Origin: Oxytricha trifallax
Taxonomy: Eukaryota; Ciliophora; Spirotrichea; Sporadotrichida; Oxytrichidae
Length of the DNA stretch: 64,000 nucleotides
Reading direction: 5' to 3'
Assembly (NCBI GenBank): GCA_000711775.1
Contig: ARYC01000219.1
Coordinates: forward strand, 96,244-160,243
In this document: one piece after another, positions 12,429 through 25,089 of the stretch
Position numbering within the stretch: the stretch's first letter is position 1
Layout of the letters: each line of letters opens with the position of its first letter
The notes under the pieces: generated by a model
Seen by the model: only the letters and a program-made list of their open reading frames with translations
The model's database searches: none
What the model was told of the DNA's origin: nothing
Position numbers and translations under genes: made by a program

Positions 12429-14270
12429 ATGAATTAAATAAAAAGAATTATAGACGATAAACTGAAAGACTACAATAAAATGTAGCAAAAAACTCAGTAT
12501 CAAAATGAAGTATTCTATTTGGGTATTTTGAAAGATATTTAGAACATAATGATTTCACAAAATGTTATTACCAGTGAATTAGCATTATAAAATCTAAGCA
12601 AAATGGTTGAAATTAATGATCAATCAATAAAACATATAACAGAACAGCTTAACTAAATTGATCAATAATTTCAAGCTTAAAATACTCAAGTATAAAATGA
12701 TTAATTACATATTTAAGTTGACTAGCCAAGAAATAGTTCCGGTAGCAAATTATTGGAAAATCCAATACTCAATAAAAAACCTCTCACATAAATCACATCA
12801 AACTTAAATAAAATGTAAAATCATCAAATCAAATAAAATATTTTGAGAAAGCGATCATTCTTAAATGCAAATTAATTCACCTTTACTTTGTAAAACTAAA
12901 AATCACCATCTAATAGTCTCGATGTTTAGCAATATGCATACCCCAAAACCCCTTAGCACACTGCAAATGATGATAAAACTCAAACAAACTTAAGTCAGTT
13001 TTTACTTCAAAAGCGTCAAAGAATTAATTAAATTGGAGAATCAGTTAATATCCAAAATATTTGCAAGAATAAGCATTTGATTAATGAAAGTTAAATTATT
13101 AACGAAACAGAAGATGAAAATATATTGACTTAACAAGATTTTACAATAGGATAAGGGGAATTATTAATTGTCAATTCAAATCAAGATTTGGAATAAAAAG
13201 ATCAAGATGATGATTAAAATGAAGTTGAACTGGGTTTGTTACAAGAAGATATTAAATCTAAAAAATCACATTAGAATGAAGCTAAATAAAGAAGCAGTTC
13301 AGAATTAGATATACAGGATTTAGTGGATGCAATTTCAGATAAAATTAACACTTAAGATTTATAATCGATAGCACTACAACTAGATAATGAAAACTAAACA
13401 TAAAATGATCAAGTAAATACACCTATTTAAGTTAGTGATGAGGATTAAAATTTATAATCTTAGCAGTAGGAAATTTGTTAATCTGAACTCCTAAATTAAA
13501 ATATTGAATAAATCGATATTAAAAATTCAGATTCTTTTTAAGCCGATGAGGAATTTGATCTTGAGGTTAAAAATGATAATTTCTCCACATAAAATCAACT
13601 AAACCAACATAACGGGAAATTTTTCTTGAAAAATGATATTAAAATACAGGACAAATAGATTAAGAATTTTAAATAACTGTTGATTTTGAATTATAAAGAT
13701 TAGGAATAAGTATTAGATTTCAAAAGTGAACAGAGAGTAAGATAAGCTTATGGTCAATTGATATTCGATGAAATTAAATCAACATTCAACAAAAAAACTA
13801 AAAAGGAAGTATTTGGGTGCCCAATGTGTGATTACACTTTTTGTACTAAAAGTAAAGTTAATAGGCATTTTAGAAAACACATTAAAGTTTCAGATAACTC
13901 AATCAAAATGACTTAATCAGATTTGCTGACAAATTCTAGCATACAAAAATGTTCAAGCTGTAGAAAGCAATTCAAGGGGGAAAGTGCTTTGAGAGATTAT
14001 ACTTTACATTTCGTTAAATGCAACCCAGCAAATAGATTAAACAAAAGAGTGGTCACAATGCAACACATTATAAATTATTTACAACTCTTTTATCCAATCC
14101 TTCATTGTGTTTCAAATCCCAGTAATCAAACTGATAAAAGCAAGGGAATACAAAATATTGAAGCATTTATGGCTTCTATTCCAAAGAAACAGAGTGTCTC
14201 AGGGTTTGAAATATGTGAAATTAAGAGTGATTAAGACATTCAAGAATTCATGAAAAATATATAAAAGTGA
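12429..14270 (+). CDS. Two-zinc-finger protein, cassette 1 (613 aa, uninterrupted)
   Basis: One continuous 614-codon frame with TAA/TAG as Gln, from ATG 12429 to TGA 14268-14270. The N-terminal third is helical and Gln/Asn-rich (MNQIKRIIDDKL start). The middle is acidic and Gln-rich. Near residues 460-485 is a C2H2 finger (CPMC, 12 residues, HFRKH), followed about 30 residues later by CSSC with 15 residues to HFVKC, a C2HC-type finger. A conserved ~100-residue C-terminal domain follows. There is no intron or IES, unlike the housekeeping genes in the window. Two paralogs lie at 18054 and 23033, and each converges with a minus-strand F-box/LRR gene. A DNA-binding role is inferred from the fingers only. 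I do not recognise the family and see no transposase motif. Confidence 0.85.
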
Positions 14271-14539
14271 ATTCCTTTTTATTAAACAAGGTTCTATAAT
14301 TAACATTTAATTATTTTTAACTTATTTATCCTTTTTTTAATTATCAAATTTTTAATATATATAAATGATTAAATTTAGATTTATTAATAACTTAATTGAA
14401 TTAATTATTTAACACATAAAACCAAAGCATTCTAATAATAATTTTCAAGCAAATATAACTTTTATTGCTACCTATTTTTATAATTATTAATAAATTAATT
14501 AAAAATAAATGTTATATAAAAATAGAAACCTCTTTATTA

Positions 14540-16937
14540 GTATTTGATTATCTATCATCTTTTGGAATTGAATACTTTTTAATTATCAAGTCAAATTACT
14601 TTTAATAATCTTACTCAATTTTATTTTAATCACAGATCTCCTTAGTTATTCTTTTGAATTCATCTAAAGTATTTATGTTTAAGTTTTTTAAATATATTAA
14701 TTGATAACTGTCTTGTTATTCTGATTTAATTGACTTAAATTAAATTATTAAAAAATATTTGCACAAAAAATATTTATTCCTTTAAAAATAATACAATAAA
14801 ATTAATTCGTCAAACAAATCTCTATCTTCAAGTTAAAATTAATTAAATTAAATTAATTTAAATAGGGTAATGACTATTTTTAGCAATTTTTCCAATAAAA
14901 AATTTTTGGTTTAAGTTAACATATGATATCTATAAATTGAATTCCTCCAAGAGCACAATATTCGAATTCCTCTTTTTCAACCATCACATTATAAATTATG
15001 TATTCAGCTATATTAATAATATATATAAAGTCCTGATCAAATTCTGTCATTGTAATTGGAGTTAATTTTTATATGAAAGCCTTTTTAAGGTTTTAGTTAT
15101 AATATATTCCAGTATCTTCTTTCTTTTGTTTAATAAATATCTATAATTTCAAATATTTAAACTTATTTAAATATTAATAATAAATATAAATAAAGGAAGT
15201 GCTATCAAACTCATACTTATTAAAATACGAAAAATCAATAAATATAAAGATCTCTAAATTAGGAAACATCAAGTTCACACTTTGAATATTCGAATGCACA
15301 CAAATTAAGTTTCTCACATTTGAAATCCTATATAAATTTTTTATTTTTTTGATCAAATTATATTTGGAAATACCATTATATAGTATAATATATCTAATTA
15401 ATTAAAATGATTTCATTTGAAAATGGTAAAGGATAATTAGAACTATGTTTAAATGTAAAATTTCTCCTAAGTACCAATGTATTTAAAGTTTTCATAGTAT
15501 CTATTGAAGTATAACTCTAGTCAAATTTCCTTTTATTTGAAAAATCTATTTAAGTATTTGTCAGATTTAGTCTCTTAACATTTAATATTTGAATCAGATC
15601 ATACTAGAAAAAGTCAAATTTAAATTAAAAAGATATTTTGTTTACTTAATCAAGTTTAATAAATAGAACAATAAAGTCTTGTTAACTTAATTTTTTGAAA
15701 CTTTAAAATGATTATACAATTTTATTTATAGTCTCGAGAGCTGCATTGTGATTTTTCAATATCTTTTATAGTTAATTCCGTAATATAGAAATTCAATGAA
15801 AGATTTAAACTTAGGTACTGTTAATTAACCTCTTAAATTTATAAATCACAAGTTTTATCTAAATTTGTTTTCTTTTCTTCTTGTATAATATTTTAATTAA
15901 ATATATTTTATCAAGTTATTTTATATCTGCTGAAGAAAATCTCCTAATTGACCTATGCAAATAATATTCTTTTTAAATTAAATTATATATGCTCTGTTAA
16001 ATTTGAAGTTAATCTTCATTTTTTATTGCACCAACTAGTATGTAAAATTTTACTTAAAATCTATTAAATAATGTAACCAGGAATCTCTAGTTTAACTTTT
16101 AAACTTTATTTCTTTTAATATTATTGTAAGTTGTTAGGATCTTCCGCCGATAATTTAGTAAGAATTAATTAGACTTATTCATAGTTCTTCTAAAAATATT
16201 AATTATAAAATAATTTTATTAATATATTTTAAATTGTAGACTAGTGTGCTTAAGTCTAAAATGTTTTCATTTAGTTTTCAAAAGTATGTTTATTTTAATA
16301 TTTCAATAAGTGGCAAGTTAAAATCTCGAGTTGTAAAAAGAAACTATTTTATTATTCCATGTTTGAAGCATTTCTCAATAAATCTTTTAACTATTAATAA
16401 ATATTTATTAATCTAGTTTAAACAACAAGATCTTTCTCGAAGATTGTTTGTAAATATAATAAAATAATTTTAGTTGATTTAAGAAATTATAAATTTTTAA
16501 AAATTGACAATTGAGAGGTTTAAGTAAAACCCCGTTAGTCAATTAAGAATGAAGATTGGGGATTAAGAATAATGAAATTAAAAATTAATTATAATTGGCG
16601 TAAATTATTAAAGCCATTGGCTCGATTAATTGTCTCTTTAAAATAAACCAATTAGGGTGCGTAAATTTGTTTTTAGCCTAATTATATTTAATTTCAACCA
16701 ATTATAATTAATTCTTAATTTCATTATTCTTAATCCCCAATCTTCATTCTTAATTGACTAACGGGGTTTTATTTTACAAAATGATCTTGAAATCTATTTT
16801 ACCAAATATCTAAGTGAATTTATTAAGACCAAAAATTTATTATTCTTTGTTTAGCTATAATGATTTCACTGTTTCTTTAATACCTAAATAGTGCAGTACT
16901 GTCATACTTGGATATATATATTTAATTTGCTTTTCAT
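14540..16937 (-). pseudogene. F-box-like/LRR gene of cassette 1, frameshifted
   Basis: The ATG at 16937 begins MKSKLN as in cassettes 2 and 3. Here TATATATATCC replaces CATATATCC, and the +2 shift brings TGA after about 11 codons. The downstream sequence still follows the paralogs (MTV.HYLGIKETV, a leucine-rich block MFPNLEIFIFIDF near 15220-15270, and the C-terminal region near 14600-14700). A MITE-like element occupies 16525-16771, in an AT-rich gap between coding pieces. It is convergent with the zinc-finger gene at 12429. The 3' end is approximate. It may be a true pseudogene, unless a tiny IES removes the extra TA. Confidence 0.55.
16525..16771. mobile_element. MITE-like element, family C copy 1 (AAAACCCC ends)
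   Basis: TAAAACCCCGTTAGTCAATT at the left is exactly inverted at the right end. The arms (about 55 bp) continue through GAAGATTGGGGATTAAG. The total is 247 bp, with no ORF. Cassettes 2 and 3 lack it at the corresponding place, so it inserted after the cassette was duplicated. It shares the core GAGCCAATGGCTTTAAT (in either orientation) with the copy at 36857-37122. Confidence 0.8.
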
Positions 16938-17380
16938 TTTTAATTTATTATCATTATTCAAAAATAAATACTTTTCTTTAAATGGGAGAAAATATTAATA
17001 TAGAGAATATTATGAAATATAAATAAAACTTATTAATAATTAAGAATAAATTTTATCTGCAGCTAAATCAAATTAGATAAGAATGAAAAACGGACTTTTT
17101 ATTTTAAATTAGATTGAATAAAATTAATTTTCACTATTATGCCAATTTTTTAACATACTTTATTAAATTATTTTCCTTTAAAGCTTATACCATTACTTTC
17201 ATAGAAAATACATTCAGAATTTATTAATTTGATAATACAAAGATCATTTTAAGAATTTAAAAAATCAAATATATTTTAAAAGAATACTTTATTATATTTT
17301 TTCAATAAAGCTTTCAGATTTCCAAATTTTTTATTTGTGAGAAGATTAAAATCTATATAATCTGTAAAAACTCTTGCTTA

Positions 17381-17412
17381 ACTGTCAATTAAGGTCTACC
17401 TTAATTGACAGT
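17381..17412. promoter_or_regulatory. Perfect 15-bp hairpin in the divergent intergenic region
   Basis: ACTGTCAATTAAGGT, a CT spacer, then the exact inverted copy. It lies between the minus-strand start at 16937 and the plus-strand start at 18054, where a bidirectional control region would be expected. No other function is evident; it may be a remnant of an inverted-repeat element. Confidence 0.4.
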
Positions 17413-18053
17413 AATATTATATTAAATTGTATTTTTTAATCATTTTATTGAAATTTTAAATATAAATAATGTCTATCTTTTATTTGTCTTAATGTTTAAT
17501 TTAAATAATAAAAATCCAATAATAGATATTAATTTTTTATCAAAAACAATTTAGTGATTTATTTAAATCAATTTCAACTTTATAGAAAAAAAGTTATAAT
17601 TTTACATAATAGTTATTAGATAATTTAACCAAGCAATTTACTAGTTTTAAATTACCTAATATTAAAGAGATAATAAGATTAAGAATTTCAGTAAATGCCT
17701 ATAAAAACTAGTTAAATTTTAATAATAGAGAGAAAATTTTAATTAATTGATTTTAATATTACAGCTTGAAGTTATGTTATCAAACCTTCAATCAGAATGC
17801 TTTATTAAGTTTTATTTTCGTATATTATAAAAATTATTTATTACACTTGCTGATCATTATTATAAACCACTTTCTTAAACAGAATGAATAAAATAAAATA
17901 ATTTTAATATTAATGTGATGTTAAATACTATATTCAGTTCATTTTATATAAAATATTGTCAAATTCTAAAGATATCTAAGCGATTAAATATTTAAATAAA
18001 TGTGAGAATTTTCTTTTAAAAGAATTTGAGACATCTTTATGTCTAAATAAAAA

Positions 18054-19895
18054 ATGAATTAAATTAAAAGAATTATAGACGATAAACATAGAGACTACAA
18101 TAAAATGTAGCAGAATACTTAATATCAAAATGAATTATTTTATCTGGGTATATTGAAAGATATCTAATCCATTATGGTTTAACAAAATATAATTACCAGT
18201 GAATTAGCCGTATAAAATTTAAGAAAAATGATGCAAATTACTGATCAGTCAATAACTCATATAGCAGAACAGCTAAACCAAATCGAACAATAATTTTAAA
18301 CTTAAATCACTAGTACATAAAATGATTCATTACAAAATTAAGTTGATAAGCAAAAAAATAATTCCAGTTAAAAATTTTTGGAAAATCCAGCGCTCAATTA
18401 AAAACCCATCGCAAAGATCAATTAAAATTTACATAATTTTTAGAGTTAACAAACCAAATAAAATATTTTGAGAAAGCGATCATTCTTAAATGCAAATTAA
18501 TTCACCTTTACTTTGTAAAACTAAAAATCACCATCTAATAGTCTCGATGTTTAGCATTATTAATACACCAAAACCCCTTAGCACACTGCAAATGATGATA
18601 AAACTCAAACAAACTTAAGTCAATTTTTACTTCAAAAGCGTCAAAGAATAAATTAAATTGGAGAATCTGTAAATATCCAAAATATTTGCAAGAATAAGCA
18701 TTTGATTAATGAAAGTTAAATTATTAACGAAACAGATGATGAAAATATATTGACTTAACAAGATTTTACAATAGGATAAAAAATATTTAATGACAATACA
18801 AATCAAGATTTGGAATAAAAAGATCAAGATGATGATTAAAATGAAGTTTTAGTTAATTCCTTAAATTATGATATTAAATCTAAAAAATCACATTAGAATG
18901 AAGCTAAATAAAGAAGTAGTTCAGAAATAGATTTGAAAGATTTAGTAGATGCAATTTCAGATGAGGTTAACACTTAGGATTTATAATCAATAGCACAACA
19001 ACTAGATAATGAAAACTAAACTTAAAATGATCAAGTAAATACACCTATCTAAGTTAGTGATTAGGATAAAGATAAAGAATTAGAGCAAAATGAAATTTGT
19101 CAACCAGAATTATAAAATTAAATTATTGAATAAATCGATATTAAAAATTCAGATTCTTTTTAAGCAGATGAGGATTTTGAACTTGAAGTTAAAAATGATA
19201 ACTTTTCTATTCATAATTAACTAAACCAGCATAATGGGAAATCCTTCTCGAAAAATGATATAAAAATATAGGAAAAATCAATTAAGAATTTTAAATAATT
19301 GTTAATATTAAATTACAAAGATTAATAATGCTAATCATTGGATATCAAGAGTGAACACAGAGTAAGATAGGCTTACGGGCAATTGATATTCGATGAAATT
19401 AAATTAACATTCAACAAAAAAACTAAAAAGGAAGTATTTGGTTGCCCAATGTGTAAATACAATTCTTGCGATAAGAGAAATGCTAATAGACATTATAGAA
19501 AGCACATTAAAGTTTCAGATAACTCAATCAAAATGACTTAATAAGATCATTTGACAAAATCAACAATATTAAAATGCTCATGCTGTAAAAAGCAGTTTAA
19601 AGGATTGAGTGCATAAAAAGATTTTACTTTACATTTCGCAAATTGTAACCCAGCGAATAGATTGAACAAAAGAGTTGTAACAATTCAACACATTATAAAT
19701 TACTTACAACTCTTTTATCCAATCCTTCATTGTGTTTCAAATCCCAGTAATCAAACTGAAAAAAGAAAGGGAATAAAAAATATTGAAGCATTCATGGCTT
19801 CAATTCCAAAGAAGCAGGGTGTTTCAGGGTTTGAAATATGTGAAATAACAAGTGATTAAGACATCCAAGAATTCATGAAAAATATATCTAAATGA
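18054..19895 (+). CDS. Two-zinc-finger protein, cassette 2 (613 aa, uninterrupted)
   Basis: Continuous 614-codon frame from ATG 18054 to TGA 19893-19895, the same length as the cassette 1 protein and closely similar from end to end. The first finger reads CPMC, 12 residues, HYRKH. The second reads CSCC, 15 residues, HFANC. Finger-helix residues differ from cassette 1 (KYNSCDKRNANR against DYTFCTKSKVNR), so DNA contacts may have diverged while all metal ligands are kept. The N-terminus (MNQIKRIIDDKHRDYNKMQQ) and acidic centre are conserved. An intact frame over 1.8 kb of AT-rich DNA with abundant TAA/TAG Gln codons argues for selection. Confidence 0.87.
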
Positions 19896-20039
19896 TTTAT
19901 TCTTTAACAATTTAATAACTTTAAGTAAAATTCATTATCCTATTATTTTAATTAGCGATTACTATAAGTGATTATGAAAATATTTAGATTTAATTTTATT
20001 TAAATAGTAATTTTTAATTATTATCAAACCATTTAATAC

Positions 20040-22178
20040 ATGAAACTGAATAATTTCCATTTTTTCTCAATGAAATCTTACTTGAAAAGCAATCTCTTTT
20101 ATTTTTATCTAATATATTAATTTAAAAATAATTTTATTTGCATCTCTTTTGATTTATTTGATTCATCCTTTGGAATTGCATACTTTCCAATTATCAAATC
20201 AAATTACTTTTAATAATCTTATTCAATTTTACGTTGATCACAAATTTCCTTGGTAATCTTTAGAAATTCATCATACGAATTAATGTCTAAATTCTTAATG
20301 TATATTAATTGAACATAGTAGTCTTCATATTTAAAAAATAAATATAATCAAATTATTTATGAATTATATTAGAAAGGCATATCTCGTTCTTCAAGTTTAG
20401 GAAATAATATATTTTGGAATATTTTTAACCAAAATTATATTTTATTAAAATTTAAGTTCACAAATCACATCAATAAATTGAATGCCCTTAAAATCAAAAT
20501 AGACAAATTGCTCTTATGTTACCATCACACTATAAATTAAATATTCAGCTTTCTATATAATTAGAATGTAGTCTAGTTCAAATTCAGCTCTTTTAATGGG
20601 GGACAATTTTTGAATGAAAACTTTATTCATTTTTTTGTTTAGAAATCTTTTTTAGACTTGATCATGGGTATGAATAAAAACATCTAATTTTTAAGATTTA
20701 CATTAATATTCTAAATAGAAATATTATTAATAAATAAAAGGCTGAAGATTGATACCTAGATTACTTTTTAATCCAAAATCAATAAAAATGAGGGTTTACA
20801 ATTTTGGAAACATTATATTCACATTCATAATATTTGAATGCACGCAAATTAACTTTTCCACATTTAAATATAAATTTTGTTACATATTAATAAATGGAAA
20901 TTATTTAAATAATAATTTATAACATTTTAGAATGGTTAAATACTTTTAGGGCAACAATGCAAAGTTGAAAAATTCTTAAGTACCAAAGTTTTTAAATTTT
21001 TCAACACTTTGATTGATTATTTTTAATTTTTGTAAGATTCTTTCTGATATGAGAAATCCATTTATGCATTATTCAAATTAAGTTTCTTCACATTTAGTAA
21101 TGTTATAAATCCATACTTGCAATAGTCAATTAAATATATAAACACTTTATACATCTAATTATTATTCTATTAAAAAATATGGGTTAATTTTTATTTGTAA
21201 TAATTTTGAATGAAGCATTTTATAGAAATAAAAAATTTTATCATAGTCACAAGGGCAAATTTAATTTATTTCAAGATCATTTATAGATAATTCAGTAAGT
21301 ATTAAATTCATTAATTTTTATGGCTATTAATCAATTTACTATGGGTTTAATTCTAAAATCTTTAAATCTCTTACTAAATCCAAGAGAGATTTGCTTTATA
21401 CTTGTATTTTATATTTCAATCAATTATATATAAATTAAAATTTTGTATAGTCTATAGAAACTCTGATAATTAAGTTATGCAAAATAAAAAAATTTAAAAT
21501 TATAATTAAATATGCTGTGCTTAATTTAATGTTTTTCTTGATTTTAAACAGCTTCATACAGTATGTCATAATAAATATTTATATTTGATTATTATTAATG
21601 TACCCAGGAATTTCTAGTTTCACTTTTAAAGATTATTTCTAATTATTATGTTCTTCAGTTTATTATTTAATGATCAAACAAGAAATTTATTCAAAACTTT
21701 GCTTGAAATTAATAAAAAGAATTAATTAAGATATTCTCTACAAATGCAACCAAGTCTAATTTTTAAATGTCGAAATTTGGAAACTCGGTTTATTTTATTT
21801 TATCATTTGCAGATTTATTAAAATCTTGAGTTGTAAAAATAAATCTTTTAATTATTTCATGTCTTAGAAATTTCTCAATAAATCTGATAAAATTAAAAAT
21901 TTATAGATTTATAATCTGGTTTAATCTTAGCATTAGTTTATCATGATTATTTATTAAATCAAAGACAATTATTTATTTTAATATATTAAATTAATTAACA
22001 ATAGAATTTGATTATTTAAAAAAATGATCTTGAACTCTTTTCTTCCAAATATTTAAGTGAATTTACACAAACCAAAAGTCTCTTATTCTTTGTTGAGTTA
22101 AAACAATTTCATTGTTTCTTTAATACCCAAATAGTGCAAGACTGTCATACTTGGATATATGTTTAATTTGCTTTTCAT
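20040..22178 (-). CDS. F-box-like/LRR gene of cassette 2
   Basis: The ATG at 22178 opens MKSKLNIYPSMTVLHYLGIK, followed by ETMKLF and LNKEQETFGL. Further coding pieces include a leucine-rich block near 20790-20880 (ICVHSNIMNVNIMFPKLQTL). The C-terminal block near 20150-20340 contains LDINSYDEFLKITKEICDQ and FDLIIGKYAIPKDES. The pieces are separated by AT-rich gaps (introns or IESs) that I did not resolve. It is convergent with the zinc-finger gene of the same cassette and divergent from the next one, about 850 bp away. The stop is approximate. Substrate-adaptor function is conceivable from the F-box/LRR layout but is inference only. Confidence 0.6.
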
Positions 22179-23004
22179 TTTATTAAATTTATTCTAAATT
22201 ATTTATATAATTTTATTGATAAAGAGAAAAAATTAAACATAATTGTTAGTTTAAAAAATATAATATTTAGGATTCTAATTTTAGAATTATTTGAAAAGAA
22301 AGTAAACTTATGCCATGGTAAAGTTTAATTAAAAAATAAAGGTTATTTGTAATTATTTAACTTTTAATATTAGAAAGCTTTAATAGTCAACAATTTCCTC
22401 TTTAAAATTTAATTTTTAAAATAATAAAATATATTATATAAGTTATAATTTTATTTAGTTCCTATAGCTTCTTAATGTTTAATTTAAACACTAAATTAAT
22501 GGAGCTTTTTAACTTTTTTGCAATATTTATTTTATTATTTGATTAAATTTTAACAGTTTAATATTTCAATGAAAAAGTAAACTTTATTCAATGTAGCGAA
22601 GATATGTAAATTATTCAGAACTTTAACTATTTTAAAATACCTAATTATAATAATAACTAATAAATGAGAAAAATAGATATTAATTTTAAATAACTTATTT
22701 GAACTTAGGATTTGATTATAAAATCATAAATGTTAACTTTGGTATTATAACCTGAAGGTATAAAAACTATGTTTAAGTTTATTTAATTTTTTTGATTTGT
22801 TTATAAGACATAATTTTTTAAATGTAAATTCTGCATTAAATATAAAAATCCATACTTTAAATCTGCAGATTTAATTTTATTTAATACACTTTAATAGAGT
22901 AATGATTAATTTCAATTAATAAAAGAATTTATTATTATATTAATATTGTAAAATAAACAAAATAGTTGAATATTTAAACTAAAGAATACTTTATTAATAT
23001 AACT

Positions 23005-23026
23005 CTGAGAAAATTATAAGTCTAAA
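23005..23026 (+). promoter_or_regulatory. Conserved block upstream of zinc-finger genes
   Basis: CTGAGAAAATTATAAGTCTA just before the ATG is shared with cassette 1 (12402-12421); cassette 2 keeps only part of it (TATGTCTAAATAAAAA). It sits in the leader and may be a promoter or 5'-UTR element, or simply residual duplication identity. Confidence 0.35.
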
Positions 23027-23032
23027 TAGTGA

Positions 23033-24886
23033 ATGAATTAAATAAAAATAATTATAGACGATAAACTAAGAGACTACAATAAAATGTAACAAAAAACTCA
23101 ATATCAAAATGAATTATTTTATCTGGGTATATTGAAAGATATCTAATCCATTATGGCTTAACAAAATTTGCTTACTAGTGAATTGCCATTACAAAATTTA
23201 AGTAAAATAATGCAAATTAATGATTAGTCAATAACTCATATAACAGAATAGTTCAGCTAAATTGAACAATAGTTTCAAACTGAAAACAGTTGCGCATTAA
23301 ATGATTCTTTACATATTTAAGTTGACTAGCCAAGAAATAGCTCAAGTAGCAAATTACTAGAAAATCCAGTTCCCAATAGAAAACAATTCGCATAAATCAC
23401 ATCAAACTTAAATAAAATGTAAAATCATCAAATCAAATAAAATATTTTGAGAAAGCGATCATTCTTAAATGCAAATCAATTCACTTTTACTTTGTAAAAC
23501 TAAAAATCACCATCTAATAGTCTCGATGTTTAGCAATATTAATACCCCAAAACCCCTTAACACACTGCAAATGATGATAAAACTCAAACAAACTTAAGTC
23601 AATTTTTACTTCATAAGCGTCAAAGAATAAATTAAATTGGAGAATCTGTTAATATCCAAAATATTTGCAAGAATAAGCATTTGATTAATGAAAGTTAAAT
23701 TATTAACGAAACAGAAGATGAAAATTTATTGACTTAGTAAGATTTTACTTTCGGGTTAGGTGAATTATTAAATGAAAATATAATTCAAGATTTGGAATAA
23801 AAAGATCAAGATGATTAAGAAAATTAAAAATAAAAAGACATCAATGAGGATTTGTTGCATGATGATATTAAATCTAAAAAATCACATTAGAATGAAGCTA
23901 AATAAAGAAGTAGTTCAGAATTAGATTTAAAAGACTTAGCATATGCTATTTCAGATAAAATTAACACTTAAGATTTATAATCGATAGCACTACAACTAGA
24001 TAATGAAACTTAAACATAAAATGATCAAGTAAAAACACCTGTTTAAGTTAGTGATTAGGATTAAATTTTAAATTCTGAGCAGTAGGAAATTTCTCAACCA
24101 GAATTATAAGATAAAATTATTGAATCAATCGATATTAAAAATTCAGATTCTTTTTAAGCCGATGAGGATTTTGATCTTGAAGTTAAAAATGATAATTTCT
24201 CAACATGAAATCAATTAAACTAGCACAATTGGAAATTTTTCTTGAAAAATGATATTAAAATACAAGACAAATAGATTAAGAATTTTAAATAACTGTTGAT
24301 TTTGAATTATAAAGATTAGGAATAAGTTTTAGATTTCAAAAGTGAACAGAGAGTAAGACAAGCTTATGGCTAATTGATATTCGATGAAATTAAATCAACA
24401 TTCAACAAAAAAACAAAAAAAGAGGTTTTTGGTTGCCCATTATGCGATTACATTTTTTGTACTAAAAGTAAAGTTAATAGGCATTTTAGAAAACACATTA
24501 AAGTTTCAGATAACTCAATCAAAATGACTTAATCAGATTTGCTGACAAAATCTAGCATACAAAAATGTTCAAGCTGTAGAAAGCAATTCAAGGGGGAAAG
24601 TGCTTTGAGAGATTATACTTTACATTTCGTTAAATGCAACCCAGCAAATAGATTAAACAAAAGAGTTGTCTCAATGCAACACATTATTAGTTATTTGCAA
24701 CTCTTTTATCCAATCCTTCATTGTGTTTCAAATCCCAGTAATCAAACTGACAAAAGCAAGGGAATACAAAATATTGAAGCATTTATGGCTTCAATTCCAA
24801 AGAAGTAGGGTATTTCAGGGTTTGAAATATGTGAAATGAAGAGTGATTAAGATATTCAAGATTTCATGAAAAATATATCTAAATGA
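23033..24886 (+). pseudogene. Two-zinc-finger gene, cassette 3, with TGA nonsense codon
   Basis: The 618-codon frame from ATG 23033 to TGA 24884-24886 aligns along its whole length with cassettes 1 and 2. Codon 392 (24206-24208) is TGA where cassette 1 has TAA (Gln), in the segment DNFST-x-NQLN. Both fingers (CPLC, 12 residues, HFRKH; CSSC, 15 residues, HFVKC) lie downstream of this stop and would be lost. A single A-to-G change explains it, and no other break is seen. The copy may be recently inactivated, or may make a truncated protein without fingers. Flanking AAT or TCA repeats did not give a convincing IES that would remove the stop. Confidence 0.8.
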
Positions 24887-25089
24887 TTAAATTTTTAACA
24901 ATTTAATAACTTTAAGTTAAATTTAATTTCCTAAAATTGTATATAGCTACATCTTTAAGAGATTATGAAACTATTTAGAATTAATTTTATTTGTTTTGTA
25001 ATTTTAATTATCATTAAAGCATAATATCCATAAATCTTTCAACGAAATCTTACTTAAATAGCAATCTCTTTTTTTAAATAAATCATATT

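Noticed and set aside
12951..12962. CCCCAAAACCCC as a chromosome-end or transposon terminus in the zinc-finger gene
   Set aside because: It is in frame within a conserved coding region (YPKTPQHTANDD) in all three paralogs, so it is coding sequence here.
12429..24886. Zinc-finger genes as transposon (TBE-type) ORFs
   Set aside because: No inverted repeats bound the units and no DDE transposase or kinase motif was seen; the link to transposons stays open but unsupported.
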